Below, piece after piece: positions 15,253-24,197 of a stretch of DNA of 31,477 nucleotides. Numbering within the stretch: the first letter of the stretch is position 1; each line of letters opens with the position of its first letter. This DNA comes from an uncultured Muribaculaceae bacterium (GTDB lineage Bacteria; Bacteroidota; Bacteroidia; Bacteroidales; Muribaculaceae), in the NCBI GenBank assembly GCA_910578665.1, contig CAJTQU010000023.1:1-31477 (forward strand), written 5' to 3'. Position numbers and translations under genes: made by a program. The notes beneath the pieces are model-generated. The model saw only the letters and a list, made by a program, of their open reading frames with translations, made no database searches and was not told where the DNA came from.

Positions 15253-16017
15253 TTATTCAAAATAAAATGTTAGCACGATCATATTGTTTTTCACTTTCTT
15301 GAGCGATTCTGTCATCTTTATGGTGGCAGGATCGTCAACAAGGTCGGGCCGGTCATGCCTCAGCACGTCGGTCAGTCCGAAGCAGAACTTGATTTCGGGA
15401 TTAAGCTTGAAAAACGGCAGGTAAAGGTCGCAGCCCAGTCCCAGCGTCAGATAGGCATCCATTGTGTTGAACTGGAGGAAATCGCTTCTTTTTTTGCTGA
15501 CATCCAGACTGCCCATTACGCCGAGAGTGACATATGGCCTGGAATTCATGTAGCGGTCGCCCGATATCTTAAGGTCGAGCGGCACTACGACATAAGCGCT
15601 TTTTACATCCTGTGTCTGCACCATGTCCAGCTTCGGCTCGCGAAAATGCACCGTCTTGTTGCCGAAATACATGCCGGGGCTCAGGCGCAGGTTGAAATGC
15701 TTGTGCAGCCGCAGGTCGGCCAGAACGTTGACACAGAACCCCGGGCTGTAGGCCGGCACCTCGGCATACCAGTTTTCCCCCTCGGGCGTGGTGTGCCCGT
15801 TGTGTGTGAATTTCAAGTCCTGGAAATGGGCACCTACCGAGAACCCGAGGTGAAGCCGTTTTTGGTCTGCGTACAGGCGGTTGCCGACGAAATCATTGCG
15901 CTGTGCCGCCGCAGGCATGACGCAGCACAACAGGAGGGCCGCCACAGCCATCCACCGGTGTAAAGTGCGTAGGCCTCCGTAAGACCGGCTAAAAGAAAAG
16001 CAAAAAACAGTTCTCAT
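15253..16017 (-). CDS. porT: T9SS outer-membrane beta-barrel protein PorT
   Basis: I start it at ATG 16017; the TTG at 16020 is less likely. The 254-residue product has an unusually long N-terminal stretch before the hydrophobic core of the signal peptide (WMAVAALLLCCVMPAAAQ, about residues 23-40). The body is an 8-strand-type barrel with PorT-like text: LGFSVGAHFQDLKFTHNG, FNLRLSPGMYFGNKTVHFRE, SAYVVVPLDLKISGDRYMNS, RPYVTLGVMGSLDV, FFKLNPEIKFCFGLTDVL and a final VLTFYFE. PorT is needed for T9SS assembly. As the first gene of the operon it is unlinked from its location in P. gingivalis as I recall it. Other generic outer-membrane barrels are the alternative, but placement and motifs favour PorT. 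Confidence 0.8.
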   Translation of the reverse strand: MRTVFCFSFSRSYGGLRTLHRWMAVAALLLCCVMPAAAQRNDFVGNRLYADQKRLHLGFSVGAHFQDLKFTHNGHTTPEGENWYAEVPAYSPGFCVNVLADLRLHKHFNLRLSPGMYFGNKTVHFREPKLDMVQTQDVKSAYVVVPLDLKISGDRYMNSRPYVTLGVMGSLDVSKKRSDFLQFNTMDAYLTLGLGCDLYLPFFKLNPEIKFCFGLTDVLRHDRPDLVDDPATIKMTESLKKVKNNMIVLTFYFE

Positions 16018-16024
16018 CAACTGT

Positions 16025-16048
16025 ATAACGTGTTCCGGTTCACGTTAT
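16025..16048. promoter_or_regulatory. 8-bp inverted repeat in front of porT
   Basis: ATAACGTG (16025-16032) and CACGTTAT (16041-16048) are exact reverse complements around TTCCGGTT. The element starts 8 bp upstream of the porT start codon. It could be an operator for the T9SS operon or a leader hairpin that masks translation initiation. A weak minus-strand -7 box (TATCTTTC, 16098-16091) would place it inside the leader. Confidence 0.45.
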
Positions 16049-16113
16049 TGTCCTTATGCCGGCAGGACAGCTGCCCATTGAGAATACATGGAAAGATATT
16101 TTTATTAAAAAAG

Positions 16114-16144
16114 TTGTAAAAATCATTTATAATATGTATATTTG
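16114..16144 (+). promoter_or_regulatory. promoter of the RHS/lipoprotein cluster
   Basis: TTG (16114-16116), exactly 20 nt and TATATTTG (16137-16144) form a perfect Bacteroidetes promoter. The start site near 16151 leaves a leader of about 60 nt to ATG 16210. It is the only good promoter I see for the genes through 27651. Confidence 0.7.
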
Positions 16145-16209
16145 CTCGTGGAATATCTGTGTGTATCCAAGCAGCTAACCTAAGTGTCACCCTTAAATCT
16201 CTCAAACCT

Positions 16210-17322
16210 ATGCTTAAACGAACTCCTCTCTTTCTAATTGTTGTTATTACGGGCTTTTTAGGGCTTGATGCCGCTTCTAGCTGGCAAATAGACAAACTGA
16301 CTAATATGCCGCGTGTGGGTGATAACTTTGATATACAGAACATCGAAGTTATGACACACGGCCAGCACGGCCGGAATGTGCTTTGGGATTTCTCAGCTTC
16401 CGGTGTCATTTCTGGCATCGGGCAAATGAGAGTAGTGCTGCGTGGGGAAAACCGGATTGGGATAATTCTGGACTGTCACCGCACGGACTACCGCGTATCC
16501 GGCGACACCCTGTTGTGGACAGGTTTTGAGAACCGTCTGATTAACATGGCGGATTCACTTCCGGCTATAAAATTGAGCTACCCGTTGGCATATGGTGATT
16601 CCTGCAAGTCAGATTATTGTTTTAAAGGGCGTTATGCGACAGACAGGGCTGTTGTCACATCCGGCAGGGCACATGTCTTTGCCGACGGCTGCGGCACACT
16701 CATTTTGCCTGACGGTGACACAGTGCGCGATGTAATCAGGGTGCGTTCGGATTATTATTCCAATGTCCGTATGGGGGCCGCCCTTAAGGTTGGCCAGCTG
16801 CCTGCTGACGTCAAGCCGGAGATTTTGTACAGACAGTATGAATGGTATGCCAGAGGATACCGTTATCCTTTGCTATATGTATATGAGAAACTTGCTTGCG
16901 AAGACAATGGCAATACGTTGATAGAGAGGCAGGCATATAGCGTTTCCCGGCATTCCCAGGAGTACGGGGTGCGTAATGATCCTGACAATGAGCTGCTGAG
17001 GCAGCAGATTTATTCTGACAGCGCGGAGAAGTATCCGTATTGCATCAAAACCGTTCCGGAAGGAAATATTGATAATGCCGGAGTGCAGATGTCGGGAGAC
17101 AACCTGGTGATAGAATTTGATTATGCCGGTTCCGAAACGTCTTGCGAACTTGTCGTGAGTAATACTGTGGGCATAACGTGCCTGTACATCCCCCGGCATG
17201 CGGTATCAGAAGGCAGGAATAAAATAAGTATTGACTGCTTCTCGCTGGAGAAAGGTGAATATGCATTATTGCTCGTAATGGGCGACTACCGTTTGCCGCT
17301 TAAATTCACCAAAAGACAATAA
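16210..17322 (+). CDS. secreted protein of unknown function with a T9SS-tail-like C-terminus
   Basis: The start at ATG 16210 gives 370 residues beginning with a signal peptide (MLKRTPLFLIVVITGFLGLD, then AASS). An in-frame ATG at 16159 would sit only about 8 nt after the transcription start. The mature part opens WQIDKLTNMPRVGDNFD and is beta-rich with no enzyme motif I recognise. The last 70 residues (LVIEFDYAGSETSCELVVSN onward, ending EKGEYALLLVMGDYRLPLKF) follow the pattern of type A T9SS sorting tails: a Gly-x-Tyr strand, a turn and a final basic Lys-Phe-Thr-Lys strand. If so, it is exported by the system encoded next door. It leads the RHS cluster with a 30-bp gap to the next gene. Confidence 0.7.
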   Translation: MLKRTPLFLIVVITGFLGLDAASSWQIDKLTNMPRVGDNFDIQNIEVMTHGQHGRNVLWDFSASGVISGIGQMRVVLRGENRIGIILDCHRTDYRVSGDTLLWTGFENRLINMADSLPAIKLSYPLAYGDSCKSDYCFKGRYATDRAVVTSGRAHVFADGCGTLILPDGDTVRDVIRVRSDYYSNVRMGAALKVGQLPADVKPEILYRQYEWYARGYRYPLLYVYEKLACEDNGNTLIERQAYSVSRHSQEYGVRNDPDNELLRQQIYSDSAEKYPYCIKTVPEGNIDNAGVQMSGDNLVIEFDYAGSETSCELVVSNTVGITCLYIPRHAVSEGRNKISIDCFSLEKGEYALLLVMGDYRLPLKFTKRQ

Positions 17323-17352
17323 ATTTTTAACAGCCTCTAAACCCCAGTCAAT

Positions 17353-20300
17353 ATGAATAATTACGTCAGACATATTTTATCAATTGTTTTCATTGGCATG
17401 TCATATTTGCTTCACGCACAGATGCCGGTGATGGATAATTACCTGCTCAGCCCCAATATGGCCTCGCTCGGCGAATACGGCGATGTGCCTGTGTCACTGC
17501 ACACAGGCATTCCCTCGATAACGGTGCCTTTATACACAGGCTCGTCGGGCGGACACAGCATACCTGTCTCATTGTCATACCATGGCGGAGGGGTGCAGCC
17601 CGACCGCCATCCCGGCTGGGTAGGTCTCGGATGGACGCTGCATGCTGGCGGCAGCATTATGAGGGTCGTTCACGGGCGGCCTGATGAGTCGGACCATTAC
17701 AATGTCACAGATTATCATTATATGGATTCGTGGCTGTATAAACGCTGTTTGGGCTGGTTCTACGAAATAGGCAACGGCACGGAGTATAATACAAACGCAT
17801 ATCAGGATAACGGCGTGCCGCCATGGATGAATTTGGACATAGAGGAGGTATTTGATTCGTATTCCTCCAAAGCCGGTGTCGATGACAGGGAATCAGATGA
17901 GTATATATTTAATGTCATGGGCCTCAGCGGTAAATTTTATTATACGCACGACAGGGGCTGGATAGTGAGCAGCAACCAGTATGTAAAGGTCATTTTGGAT
18001 ATTACCGATAGTTCTAATTTTGACCGGGTGTTTGCCGACAATGTGGCCGACAGCTGGAGTTACGAATATCGCCGTGCGCGTTCGCATTCGATTAACAACT
18101 TTAAACTAATTGACGCGGCAGGAAATGTCTATGAATTCGGCGGACGTGACCATCCGGAGGCTATAGAGTATTCTGTGGGCTTCTTTTCGCAGGATACGGA
18201 AGAAATCGCGGCCACGGCATGGCATCTGACCAGAATACGCTATGCCGACGGACGTATAGTTAAATTTAACTACCAAAAGAAAGCGTTTGTAGCCGAGATG
18301 GGCATTTCGGAGTCGTTAGACGTGTTTGTCAAATATTTAGGAGAGACTCCCGGCGTGTCTATGTTCTACAACGGTCATCTGTTAGACGGTAAGACATATT
18401 TTAAAGGCAGGGACTTCGTGCATGGCTCGCTTGTCTCCCCGTCATATCTGTCATCAATCGATTTGGGTGTGAATGGCATCATAGAGTTTGAGATAGCGCC
18501 GACCGACGAGCTGGAGTATCCGCTTAAACGAGCATGCTCGGACCATTATAATCCCCTGGGTGCCCATGACTATCATAAACTCGTGTATCTGCAGAACTAT
18601 AATGCCGACGGGACAAGGAATGTAAACCACATCGGCTTTCTGGCATGTCTCGATGCGCTCGAATGGTACAAACTCACCAATATAAAAGTCAAGACAGACC
18701 GGGGAGAGATATTGAGACAGTTTAAATTTACATATAATGACGACGATCCGGCCCGCAAAGGAAAAGAACGCCTTGCATTATTGTCGGTAAGCGAGGATAG
18801 CGGGCCTGCCTATAGATTCGAATACGACAATATGGACAAGCTGCCTGAATATTGCAGCTACAATATCGACCATTGGGGGTTCTATGCCGAGACAGGCATA
18901 GCGTCTGAACTGGTCCATCCCTACAACGGCCAGGTGACCAGCCAGAGACATATCTGGCTTGAGGACATAGGGGTATATACGTCTGCACGCAATCCTGATC
19001 CGCAGTATGCCATGTATGGCACACTGACCAAGGTGCATTATCCCACAGGCGGTTACACCCGGTTGGTTTACGAGCCGCATAAATACACCGAAAAAGTCAA
19101 CGCCAACAGGACGTCGACCATAGCGTTAAATTACGAATCCATAGCAGGAGGGCTGCGTGTCAAAGAAATTTATGCGGGCGACGGTATCCCCGGCGCTCCG
19201 GAAAAACTTGTGAAATCATATAAGTATTATGATGCCTCGCAGGGCCGGAATACCAAGTCAACCGGTATTCTGCTGACCGATGCCATATATAAGTTCGGCA
19301 CAGACAATACGGCTACTTACATGACTATAGCAAAGTCTAAGATATATACTACGCAATCTGTCCACGGCGTAGGCATTAACGGCGACGGATCGCACGTGGG
19401 CTATACGTGCGTCTCAGAGGTTTATCCGGACGGTTCGATGTCAGTGTATCGTTTTTCTGCATATAGCGATCCGGGATGCAACGATATACCTGGCTTGGTC
19501 ATGACGGCAGGTATTAAATTATTCTTCCCGTATAACTCATATGCTTTCAGACGCGGCAGCCTTTTATGGCGTAAGGATTACGCGTCTGACGGCCGGTTAG
19601 TTAAAAATACGGAATATGAATATAAGGAGATTAACCGAATATCGGTGCTCAATTACAAGCAAATATACACCATCAACGAGGGAATCCAGTATTTGGATAA
19701 CTACAGATATTGCGTACTGCTGGACCAGCGCATACCGTCACGTGAGACTGTGACGGAATATGACGATTATGGCGCGGAGCATGTCACGGTGAGCACCATG
19801 TCTTACAACAAGAATTACAATATATTGAAAAGGGTCGAACAGACAACCAATGGTAAATACCGTACGGCTGTGGACTACACTTATCCCTTTGACCAATATG
19901 AGACATCGGCAGTCAGCAAAAAGATGGTTGATAATTTCATTCTGGGCAATGTGATAGTCGAAAGCCACCGTCGTTACGAGGATGACGCATGGATTGTTAC
20001 CGACAGGACTGAAAATGTCTATACGGCCGATAATCTGGTCGCCCCCTCCGAAGTCAGATATGCCAAGGGGGTCTCGTCAGTTCCGCTGACCACTTCGTAT
20101 AGCTATGGCAAATATTATACCCCGGTTTCCAGCAGCCTGTCCGGAAATAGCGGGCAGACGGTATACGTCTGGGGATACGCTCATAACTATATCGTGGCGG
20201 CCATAAACAATGCGACTGTCGATGAGGTAAGCGCCGTGATAGGCGACCTGGACAGTTTTGCTGCCACACGCATACCGGACTATGGCAAGCTGTCCCGTCT

Positions 20301-20493
20301 GCAGCCAGCATTGCCCGGATCGCTGGTCACAATCTATAAATATAATCCTGGCACAGGCATGACCGAGTGCTTAAGTCCGGATGGCACATGCCTAGTCTAC
20401 GACTATGATGCTTTCGGCCGTCTGTCATCAGTAAGAGATGGTGACGGTTACCTGCTTAAGAGCTATGAATACCGCTATTCTTCCACACACTAA
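17353..20493 (+). CDS. RHS/YD-repeat protein with SpvB-like N-terminus (TcB-like half)
   Basis: The 1046-residue protein has a signal peptide (MNNYVRHILSIVFIGMSYLL, cut near HAQ). Residues about 25-105 (GDVPVSLHTGIPSITVPLYT, HSIPVSLSYHGGGV, GWVGLGWTLHAGGSIMR) match the start of SpvB/Tc-toxin B-type proteins. The remainder is beta-rich, with weak YD-type repeats near the C-terminus, including VYVWGYAHNYIVAAINNAT and LVYDYDAFGRLSSVRDGDGY. There is no RHS core domain and no tip: it stops after RYSSTH, and the partner gene begins within 12 bp. The likely role is one part of a hollow YD-repeat shell or a large cell-surface protein. The organisation suggests it works with the next protein. Confidence 0.8.
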   Translation: MNNYVRHILSIVFIGMSYLLHAQMPVMDNYLLSPNMASLGEYGDVPVSLHTGIPSITVPLYTGSSGGHSIPVSLSYHGGGVQPDRHPGWVGLGWTLHAGGSIMRVVHGRPDESDHYNVTDYHYMDSWLYKRCLGWFYEIGNGTEYNTNAYQDNGVPPWMNLDIEEVFDSYSSKAGVDDRESDEYIFNVMGLSGKFYYTHDRGWIVSSNQYVKVILDITDSSNFDRVFADNVADSWSYEYRRARSHSINNFKLIDAAGNVYEFGGRDHPEAIEYSVGFFSQDTEEIAATAWHLTRIRYADGRIVKFNYQKKAFVAEMGISESLDVFVKYLGETPGVSMFYNGHLLDGKTYFKGRDFVHGSLVSPSYLSSIDLGVNGIIEFEIAPTDELEYPLKRACSDHYNPLGAHDYHKLVYLQNYNADGTRNVNHIGFLACLDALEWYKLTNIKVKTDRGEILRQFKFTYNDDDPARKGKERLALLSVSEDSGPAYRFEYDNMDKLPEYCSYNIDHWGFYAETGIASELVHPYNGQVTSQRHIWLEDIGVYTSARNPDPQYAMYGTLTKVHYPTGGYTRLVYEPHKYTEKVNANRTSTIALNYESIAGGLRVKEIYAGDGIPGAPEKLVKSYKYYDASQGRNTKSTGILLTDAIYKFGTDNTATYMTIAKSKIYTTQSVHGVGINGDGSHVGYTCVSEVYPDGSMSVYRFSAYSDPGCNDIPGLVMTAGIKLFFPYNSYAFRRGSLLWRKDYASDGRLVKNTEYEYKEINRISVLNYKQIYTINEGIQYLDNYRYCVLLDQRIPSRETVTEYDDYGAEHVTVSTMSYNKNYNILKRVEQTTNGKYRTAVDYTYPFDQYETSAVSKKMVDNFILGNVIVESHRRYEDDAWIVTDRTENVYTADNLVAPSEVRYAKGVSSVPLTTSYSYGKYYTPVSSSLSGNSGQTVYVWGYAHNYIVAAINNATVDEVSAVIGDLDSFAATRIPDYGKLSRLQPALPGSLVTIYKYNPGTGMTECLSPDGTCLVYDYDAFGRLSSVRDGDGYLLKSYEYRYSSTH

Positions 20494-20504
20494 ATTTGTT
20501 TCCT

Positions 20505-23500
20505 ATGCCTACAATGACAAGACATATCGCAATACCGTTTCTTCTGTTTGTATGCCTCGCGCTGTCTTCGCGGCCTCTGGCGGCGGCTGACACGCTTAAC
20601 CTGGTCAGGGAGCGTGTCTACCATACCGCTGTCCGCGATGAGAGCCTGGGCCGCCCACTGTGCAAGAGCATTTATTACGACGGCCTGGGCCGGGCGGTCC
20701 AGACCGTGAGCCACACTTCGGGGTCTCCTGTAAGCACGGCAAATTATACCGAGTACGATTCCCGGGGCCGTGTTATAAGACAGTGGCTGCCGGCCGCCGC
20801 AGGAGATAACGACGGCGGCTTCGTCCCTTTGGCAGAACTGAGGTCCTGCGAGGGTTCCGGTCCCCATGCATTCAGCATACACAGTTACGAGGCCTCGCCC
20901 CCGGGACGCCTGACAGAGACAAGGGGCGCCGGCCGTGTACGCCACGAGGCTCCGGGCGGCGTCGCGACTACCTACAGGTTCAACCAGGCATCCGGCCTTT
21001 ATTCCTGCCGTAAAGCGGTCATGTCCGGCGGCAAGGTGAAGTTTTCCGGCACATATCCGTCTGGCGAGCTGAGAGTGACAGAGGTCACGGATGAAGACGG
21101 CAACCGCGCGGTTTCGTTTGCCGACGGGCGCGGCCAGACAATACTTAGCCGGCAGATTCCGTACGGAGGCACCGCTGCCGACACATATTTTGTCTACGAT
21201 ACCAAAGGACAGCTCATACTGGCCATGCCCCCGTCAGTGTCTGCGCTTCTCTCTTCCGGGGGAGAGCACTCCCTGGATTCTCCGTCGATAAAACAACGCT
21301 GCCACCAATACGCGTATGACGAGTGGGGACGCTGTGTCACTACCGTCACTCCGGGCGGTATCCGGCGCATGGCGGCAACTCCTTCGGGCAACCTTTCTTT
21401 CAGCCAGGACGCTGTCCAGGCTGCCGGAGGCAAGATGCTCTACACTTTGTATGACGGTTGCGGCCGCGAAGTCTGCCGAGGCCTTATGGAGCTTGACGGC
21501 AGCGGCACTTACGAATCGGTATGCGGCACCCACTCCTCTAACAGGACATCTTACAGCGACAGTGCCTCAGGCATACTTTTCGGCTATGCGAAGACGCGCG
21601 CCATCCAGAATCCTGACGGCGTGCTCAGTCTGGAATATTACGACGATTACCGCTTCCTGTCCCGTTTTCCCGAGGCTGCCGACTCGCTGGGTTTCCTTAC
21701 GGTCAACGGCTGTTCCGACCGGGGTGACATACAGGGCAGCTTTTTCAAGACCGCGGGGCACCGCACAGGCAGTGTCCGGCGTGTGATAGGGGAGTATGGC
21801 GACAGCCTAATGCTTGTCACCGCCTACTATTACGACAGCCGCGGACGTCTGGTCCAGCAGCGCTGCACAAACCATCTTGGAGGCACAGATACCGAATCAT
21901 TCCGTCTGACGTTTGACGGCCGTCCCGAATACAGCGTCTATATCCACACCTCTGCCGGCGGCACCAGGCGTGTCGAAGAGCGCGAATACAGCTATACGGG
22001 GTTGTTGCAGCCACTGTCGGTCAGAACACGTGTCGACGGCGGTGCCTGGGTCGTTACCACTACCAACGGCTATGACGCTCTGGGCCGCCTGGCGTCCACA
22101 GCGATGATAGACGGCCGCGTGCCCGTGTCCTACGGGCGTACCCCCGAGGGCGAACTAGAGCGGATAACCAGCCCGGCATTCAGCCAGACACTCTATCGCG
22201 AAACCCGTCCCGGCGGTGCTGCCGGCTACCTTAACGGGAGCATCAGCGGCCAGGAGTTCCGGCTGTGCGCAGTCGCAAATTCCTCCAACGCGGCCCTGTC
22301 GCGCGAACTCGAGGCAGCCTATGACTATACCTACCAGGGCGGCCGCCTTACCCGTGCTGCCTACACCGAGGCATCGCGCGTTACCCCCTCGCGCGGCATA
22401 AGCTTTGACGCCGACCTCCACGCCTCCCCCGACTATTCCGCCTCGTACACTTATGATGCCGACGGCAATCCTTTGCGCATCATCCGCAAAGGGATAACGG
22501 GAGAGAGCGTCTCCAGCCCGTCACCGCGCCGCTACCGCTTCGAATATTCCTACGGCACCACCGATGATCTGTCGCTCGCATATACCGACGGACGCCTCTC
22601 CAAAGTCACCGACTCCGGCACCGATCCCGACATGTCGGGATCGACAGACTTTACCGACGGCGCCGACAAGGATATCGAATATACCTACGACCTTCTCGGA
22701 CGCATGACCTCCGACCGGAACAAAGATGTCAGCTCGGTCTCTTATAACGATCTGGGCCTGCCCTCCGCCATGAGCCACGGCAAAACGCGCACCTATTACA
22801 CTTATCTGTCAGACGGTACTCTGCTAGCCCGGAGGCAGGGGGTGGACAAACTCGTGGCCATAGCCCCTGAAACGCCGTACGGCGTGATGCGTACCGAGAT
22901 TGTTTTTGAAGAACACTCACGCCGTGACTACGTGGGCCCGTGCGTGTACACAGACGGAAGTCTTGAACGTGTCTTCCACGAATGCGGCTGGAGTGACGGA
23001 AGCGGCAGGCACACGGCCGTGATACGCGACTACCAGGGTAACACCCGTGCCACGTGGACACAGGGCGACGAGGTCCTTTCCACGCAGCTTTCGCGCAAGT
23101 CGCTGCTTTACCGCAACCTGACGGCCTACTATCCCTACGGGCTGCCGTTTGCAGACTGGCAGGGGGAAGAGCGCTACCTTTACAGCGGCAAGGAGCTGGA
23201 GCGTGGGGATGGCCTCATGCACTACGACTTCCACGCTCGCCAGTATGACCCTCACCTGGGTCTCTTCACCTCTCCCGACCCGTTGTCAGGTGATTATCCA
23301 GCCCTCTCTTCCTATTTGTACTGTGCCGGAAATCCGGTGATGTTCACCGACCCCACCGGTATGATAATTACAGATGAACTTAAGAAAGCAATTGATCCCT
23401 TGTTTCTTTTGGCCGGTGTATTTTATCATTTAAAGGTCAATTTAAATTTAATGATACAGGTAAAGTCTATGTTTGATGTATTGAATGAGTCAAGTCAGAT

Positions 23501-24068
23501 ATATGACTTTGAATATGATTCCACTTTGAGATCAAATATGGCAGCTACGAAATATAATTATAATAAAGATAAAAATGAACATCGTATAGTTCTGTATTTA
23601 TCAGTTGAAAATAATAATCCGGTCGCGTTGATCGCACATGAGTTAGTACATATGTACCAGTTTGAAACGGGTAAAATCTCTTTTAGTTATGATAAAGATG
23701 GATGGCAAAAGCCAGTAGATAACGAGTTTGGATTTCTCCATGATCTGACAGACGAACTTGAGGCATATAATATGGGAGTTGCGTTTGGAGGGAGGCAAGT
23801 TACTCTGGAAGGACTCAAGAAAGACGAACTGTATTCCAATCTGTCACCGATGTTCAAAAGCGTTGAGACATATATAAAAGAAAAATGGGATCCTAGTTTG
23901 CCTATGACAGAGCAAAATATTAAAAATATCTTTACAGGCTGGGCTGATGTACATCAGATGGTTTTTAGGTATAATAACCAGTTATATATTCCCTATAGGG
24001 AAAAGAAAAAAACTCAAAAAACAATAGAACAGCAAAATGAAAATACAAAAATGGTGAATAATCCTTAA
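20505..24068 (+). CDS. RHS repeat protein with core domain and HExxH metallopeptidase-like tip
   Basis: The start at ATG 20505 gives 1187 residues; ATG 20514 is also possible, and the TTG at 20496 is not needed. A signal peptide (TRHIAIPFLLFVCLALSSRP, then LAAAD) is followed by a DUF6443-like segment (SIYYDGLGRAVQTVSHTSGS, VIRQWLPAAA). Many YD repeats follow (YDSRGRLVQQR, YDALGRLAS, YTYDLLGRMTS). The RHS-associated core is at about 850-953 (YLYSGKELERGDGLMHYDFH, then ARQYDPHLGLFTSPDPLSG), ending NPVMFTDPTGM. From residue 953 the DNA becomes AT-rich and the sequence unrelated. This 235-residue tip carries HELVH (H1045, E1046, H1049) and a candidate third zinc ligand in DELEAY (E1084 or E1086). 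In polymorphic RHS toxins this is the toxin position. Toxin activity is inferred. Confidence 0.85.
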   Translation: MPTMTRHIAIPFLLFVCLALSSRPLAAADTLNLVRERVYHTAVRDESLGRPLCKSIYYDGLGRAVQTVSHTSGSPVSTANYTEYDSRGRVIRQWLPAAAGDNDGGFVPLAELRSCEGSGPHAFSIHSYEASPPGRLTETRGAGRVRHEAPGGVATTYRFNQASGLYSCRKAVMSGGKVKFSGTYPSGELRVTEVTDEDGNRAVSFADGRGQTILSRQIPYGGTAADTYFVYDTKGQLILAMPPSVSALLSSGGEHSLDSPSIKQRCHQYAYDEWGRCVTTVTPGGIRRMAATPSGNLSFSQDAVQAAGGKMLYTLYDGCGREVCRGLMELDGSGTYESVCGTHSSNRTSYSDSASGILFGYAKTRAIQNPDGVLSLEYYDDYRFLSRFPEAADSLGFLTVNGCSDRGDIQGSFFKTAGHRTGSVRRVIGEYGDSLMLVTAYYYDSRGRLVQQRCTNHLGGTDTESFRLTFDGRPEYSVYIHTSAGGTRRVEEREYSYTGLLQPLSVRTRVDGGAWVVTTTNGYDALGRLASTAMIDGRVPVSYGRTPEGELERITSPAFSQTLYRETRPGGAAGYLNGSISGQEFRLCAVANSSNAALSRELEAAYDYTYQGGRLTRAAYTEASRVTPSRGISFDADLHASPDYSASYTYDADGNPLRIIRKGITGESVSSPSPRRYRFEYSYGTTDDLSLAYTDGRLSKVTDSGTDPDMSGSTDFTDGADKDIEYTYDLLGRMTSDRNKDVSSVSYNDLGLPSAMSHGKTRTYYTYLSDGTLLARRQGVDKLVAIAPETPYGVMRTEIVFEEHSRRDYVGPCVYTDGSLERVFHECGWSDGSGRHTAVIRDYQGNTRATWTQGDEVLSTQLSRKSLLYRNLTAYYPYGLPFADWQGEERYLYSGKELERGDGLMHYDFHARQYDPHLGLFTSPDPLSGDYPALSSYLYCAGNPVMFTDPTGMIITDELKKAIDPLFLLAGVFYHLKVNLNLMIQVKSMFDVLNESSQIYDFEYDSTLRSNMAATKYNYNKDKNEHRIVLYLSVENNNPVALIAHELVHMYQFETGKISFSYDKDGWQKPVDNEFGFLHDLTDELEAYNMGVAFGGRQVTLEGLKKDELYSNLSPMFKSVETYIKEKWDPSLPMTEQNIKNIFTGWADVHQMVFRYNNQLYIPYREKKKTQKTIEQQNENTKMVNNP

Positions 24069-24071
24069 ATA

Positions 24072-24197
24072 ATACAGTTATGAACAATAAATTTATAATA
24101 GCGCTTGTCGCAGGCGCGTTGTCCGCCTTGCTTCTGGTCGGCTGCATGCGCGAGCCGTCAACCCCCGATCTGGCAGGCCTGTACACATCAAGAGGCT
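24072..24197 (+). repeat. 5' near-identity block of the lipoprotein duplication, copy A
   Basis: These 126 bp, from ATACAGTT before the start codon through AAGAGGCT, match 25883-26008 with a single difference (ACA versus ACG). The match includes the leader and the whole signal-peptide region, then ends abruptly. Confidence 0.85.

Noticed and set aside
15355..15963. Plus-strand frame of 202 codons opposite porT
   Set aside because: It lies wholly inside porT, which has a signal peptide and barrel pattern; no signal or motif supports the antisense frame.
20490..20945. Minus-strand frame of 151 codons at the RHS gene junction
   Set aside because: It is opposite the signal peptide and DUF6443-like region of the RHS core gene, with Cys/Arg-rich shadow composition.
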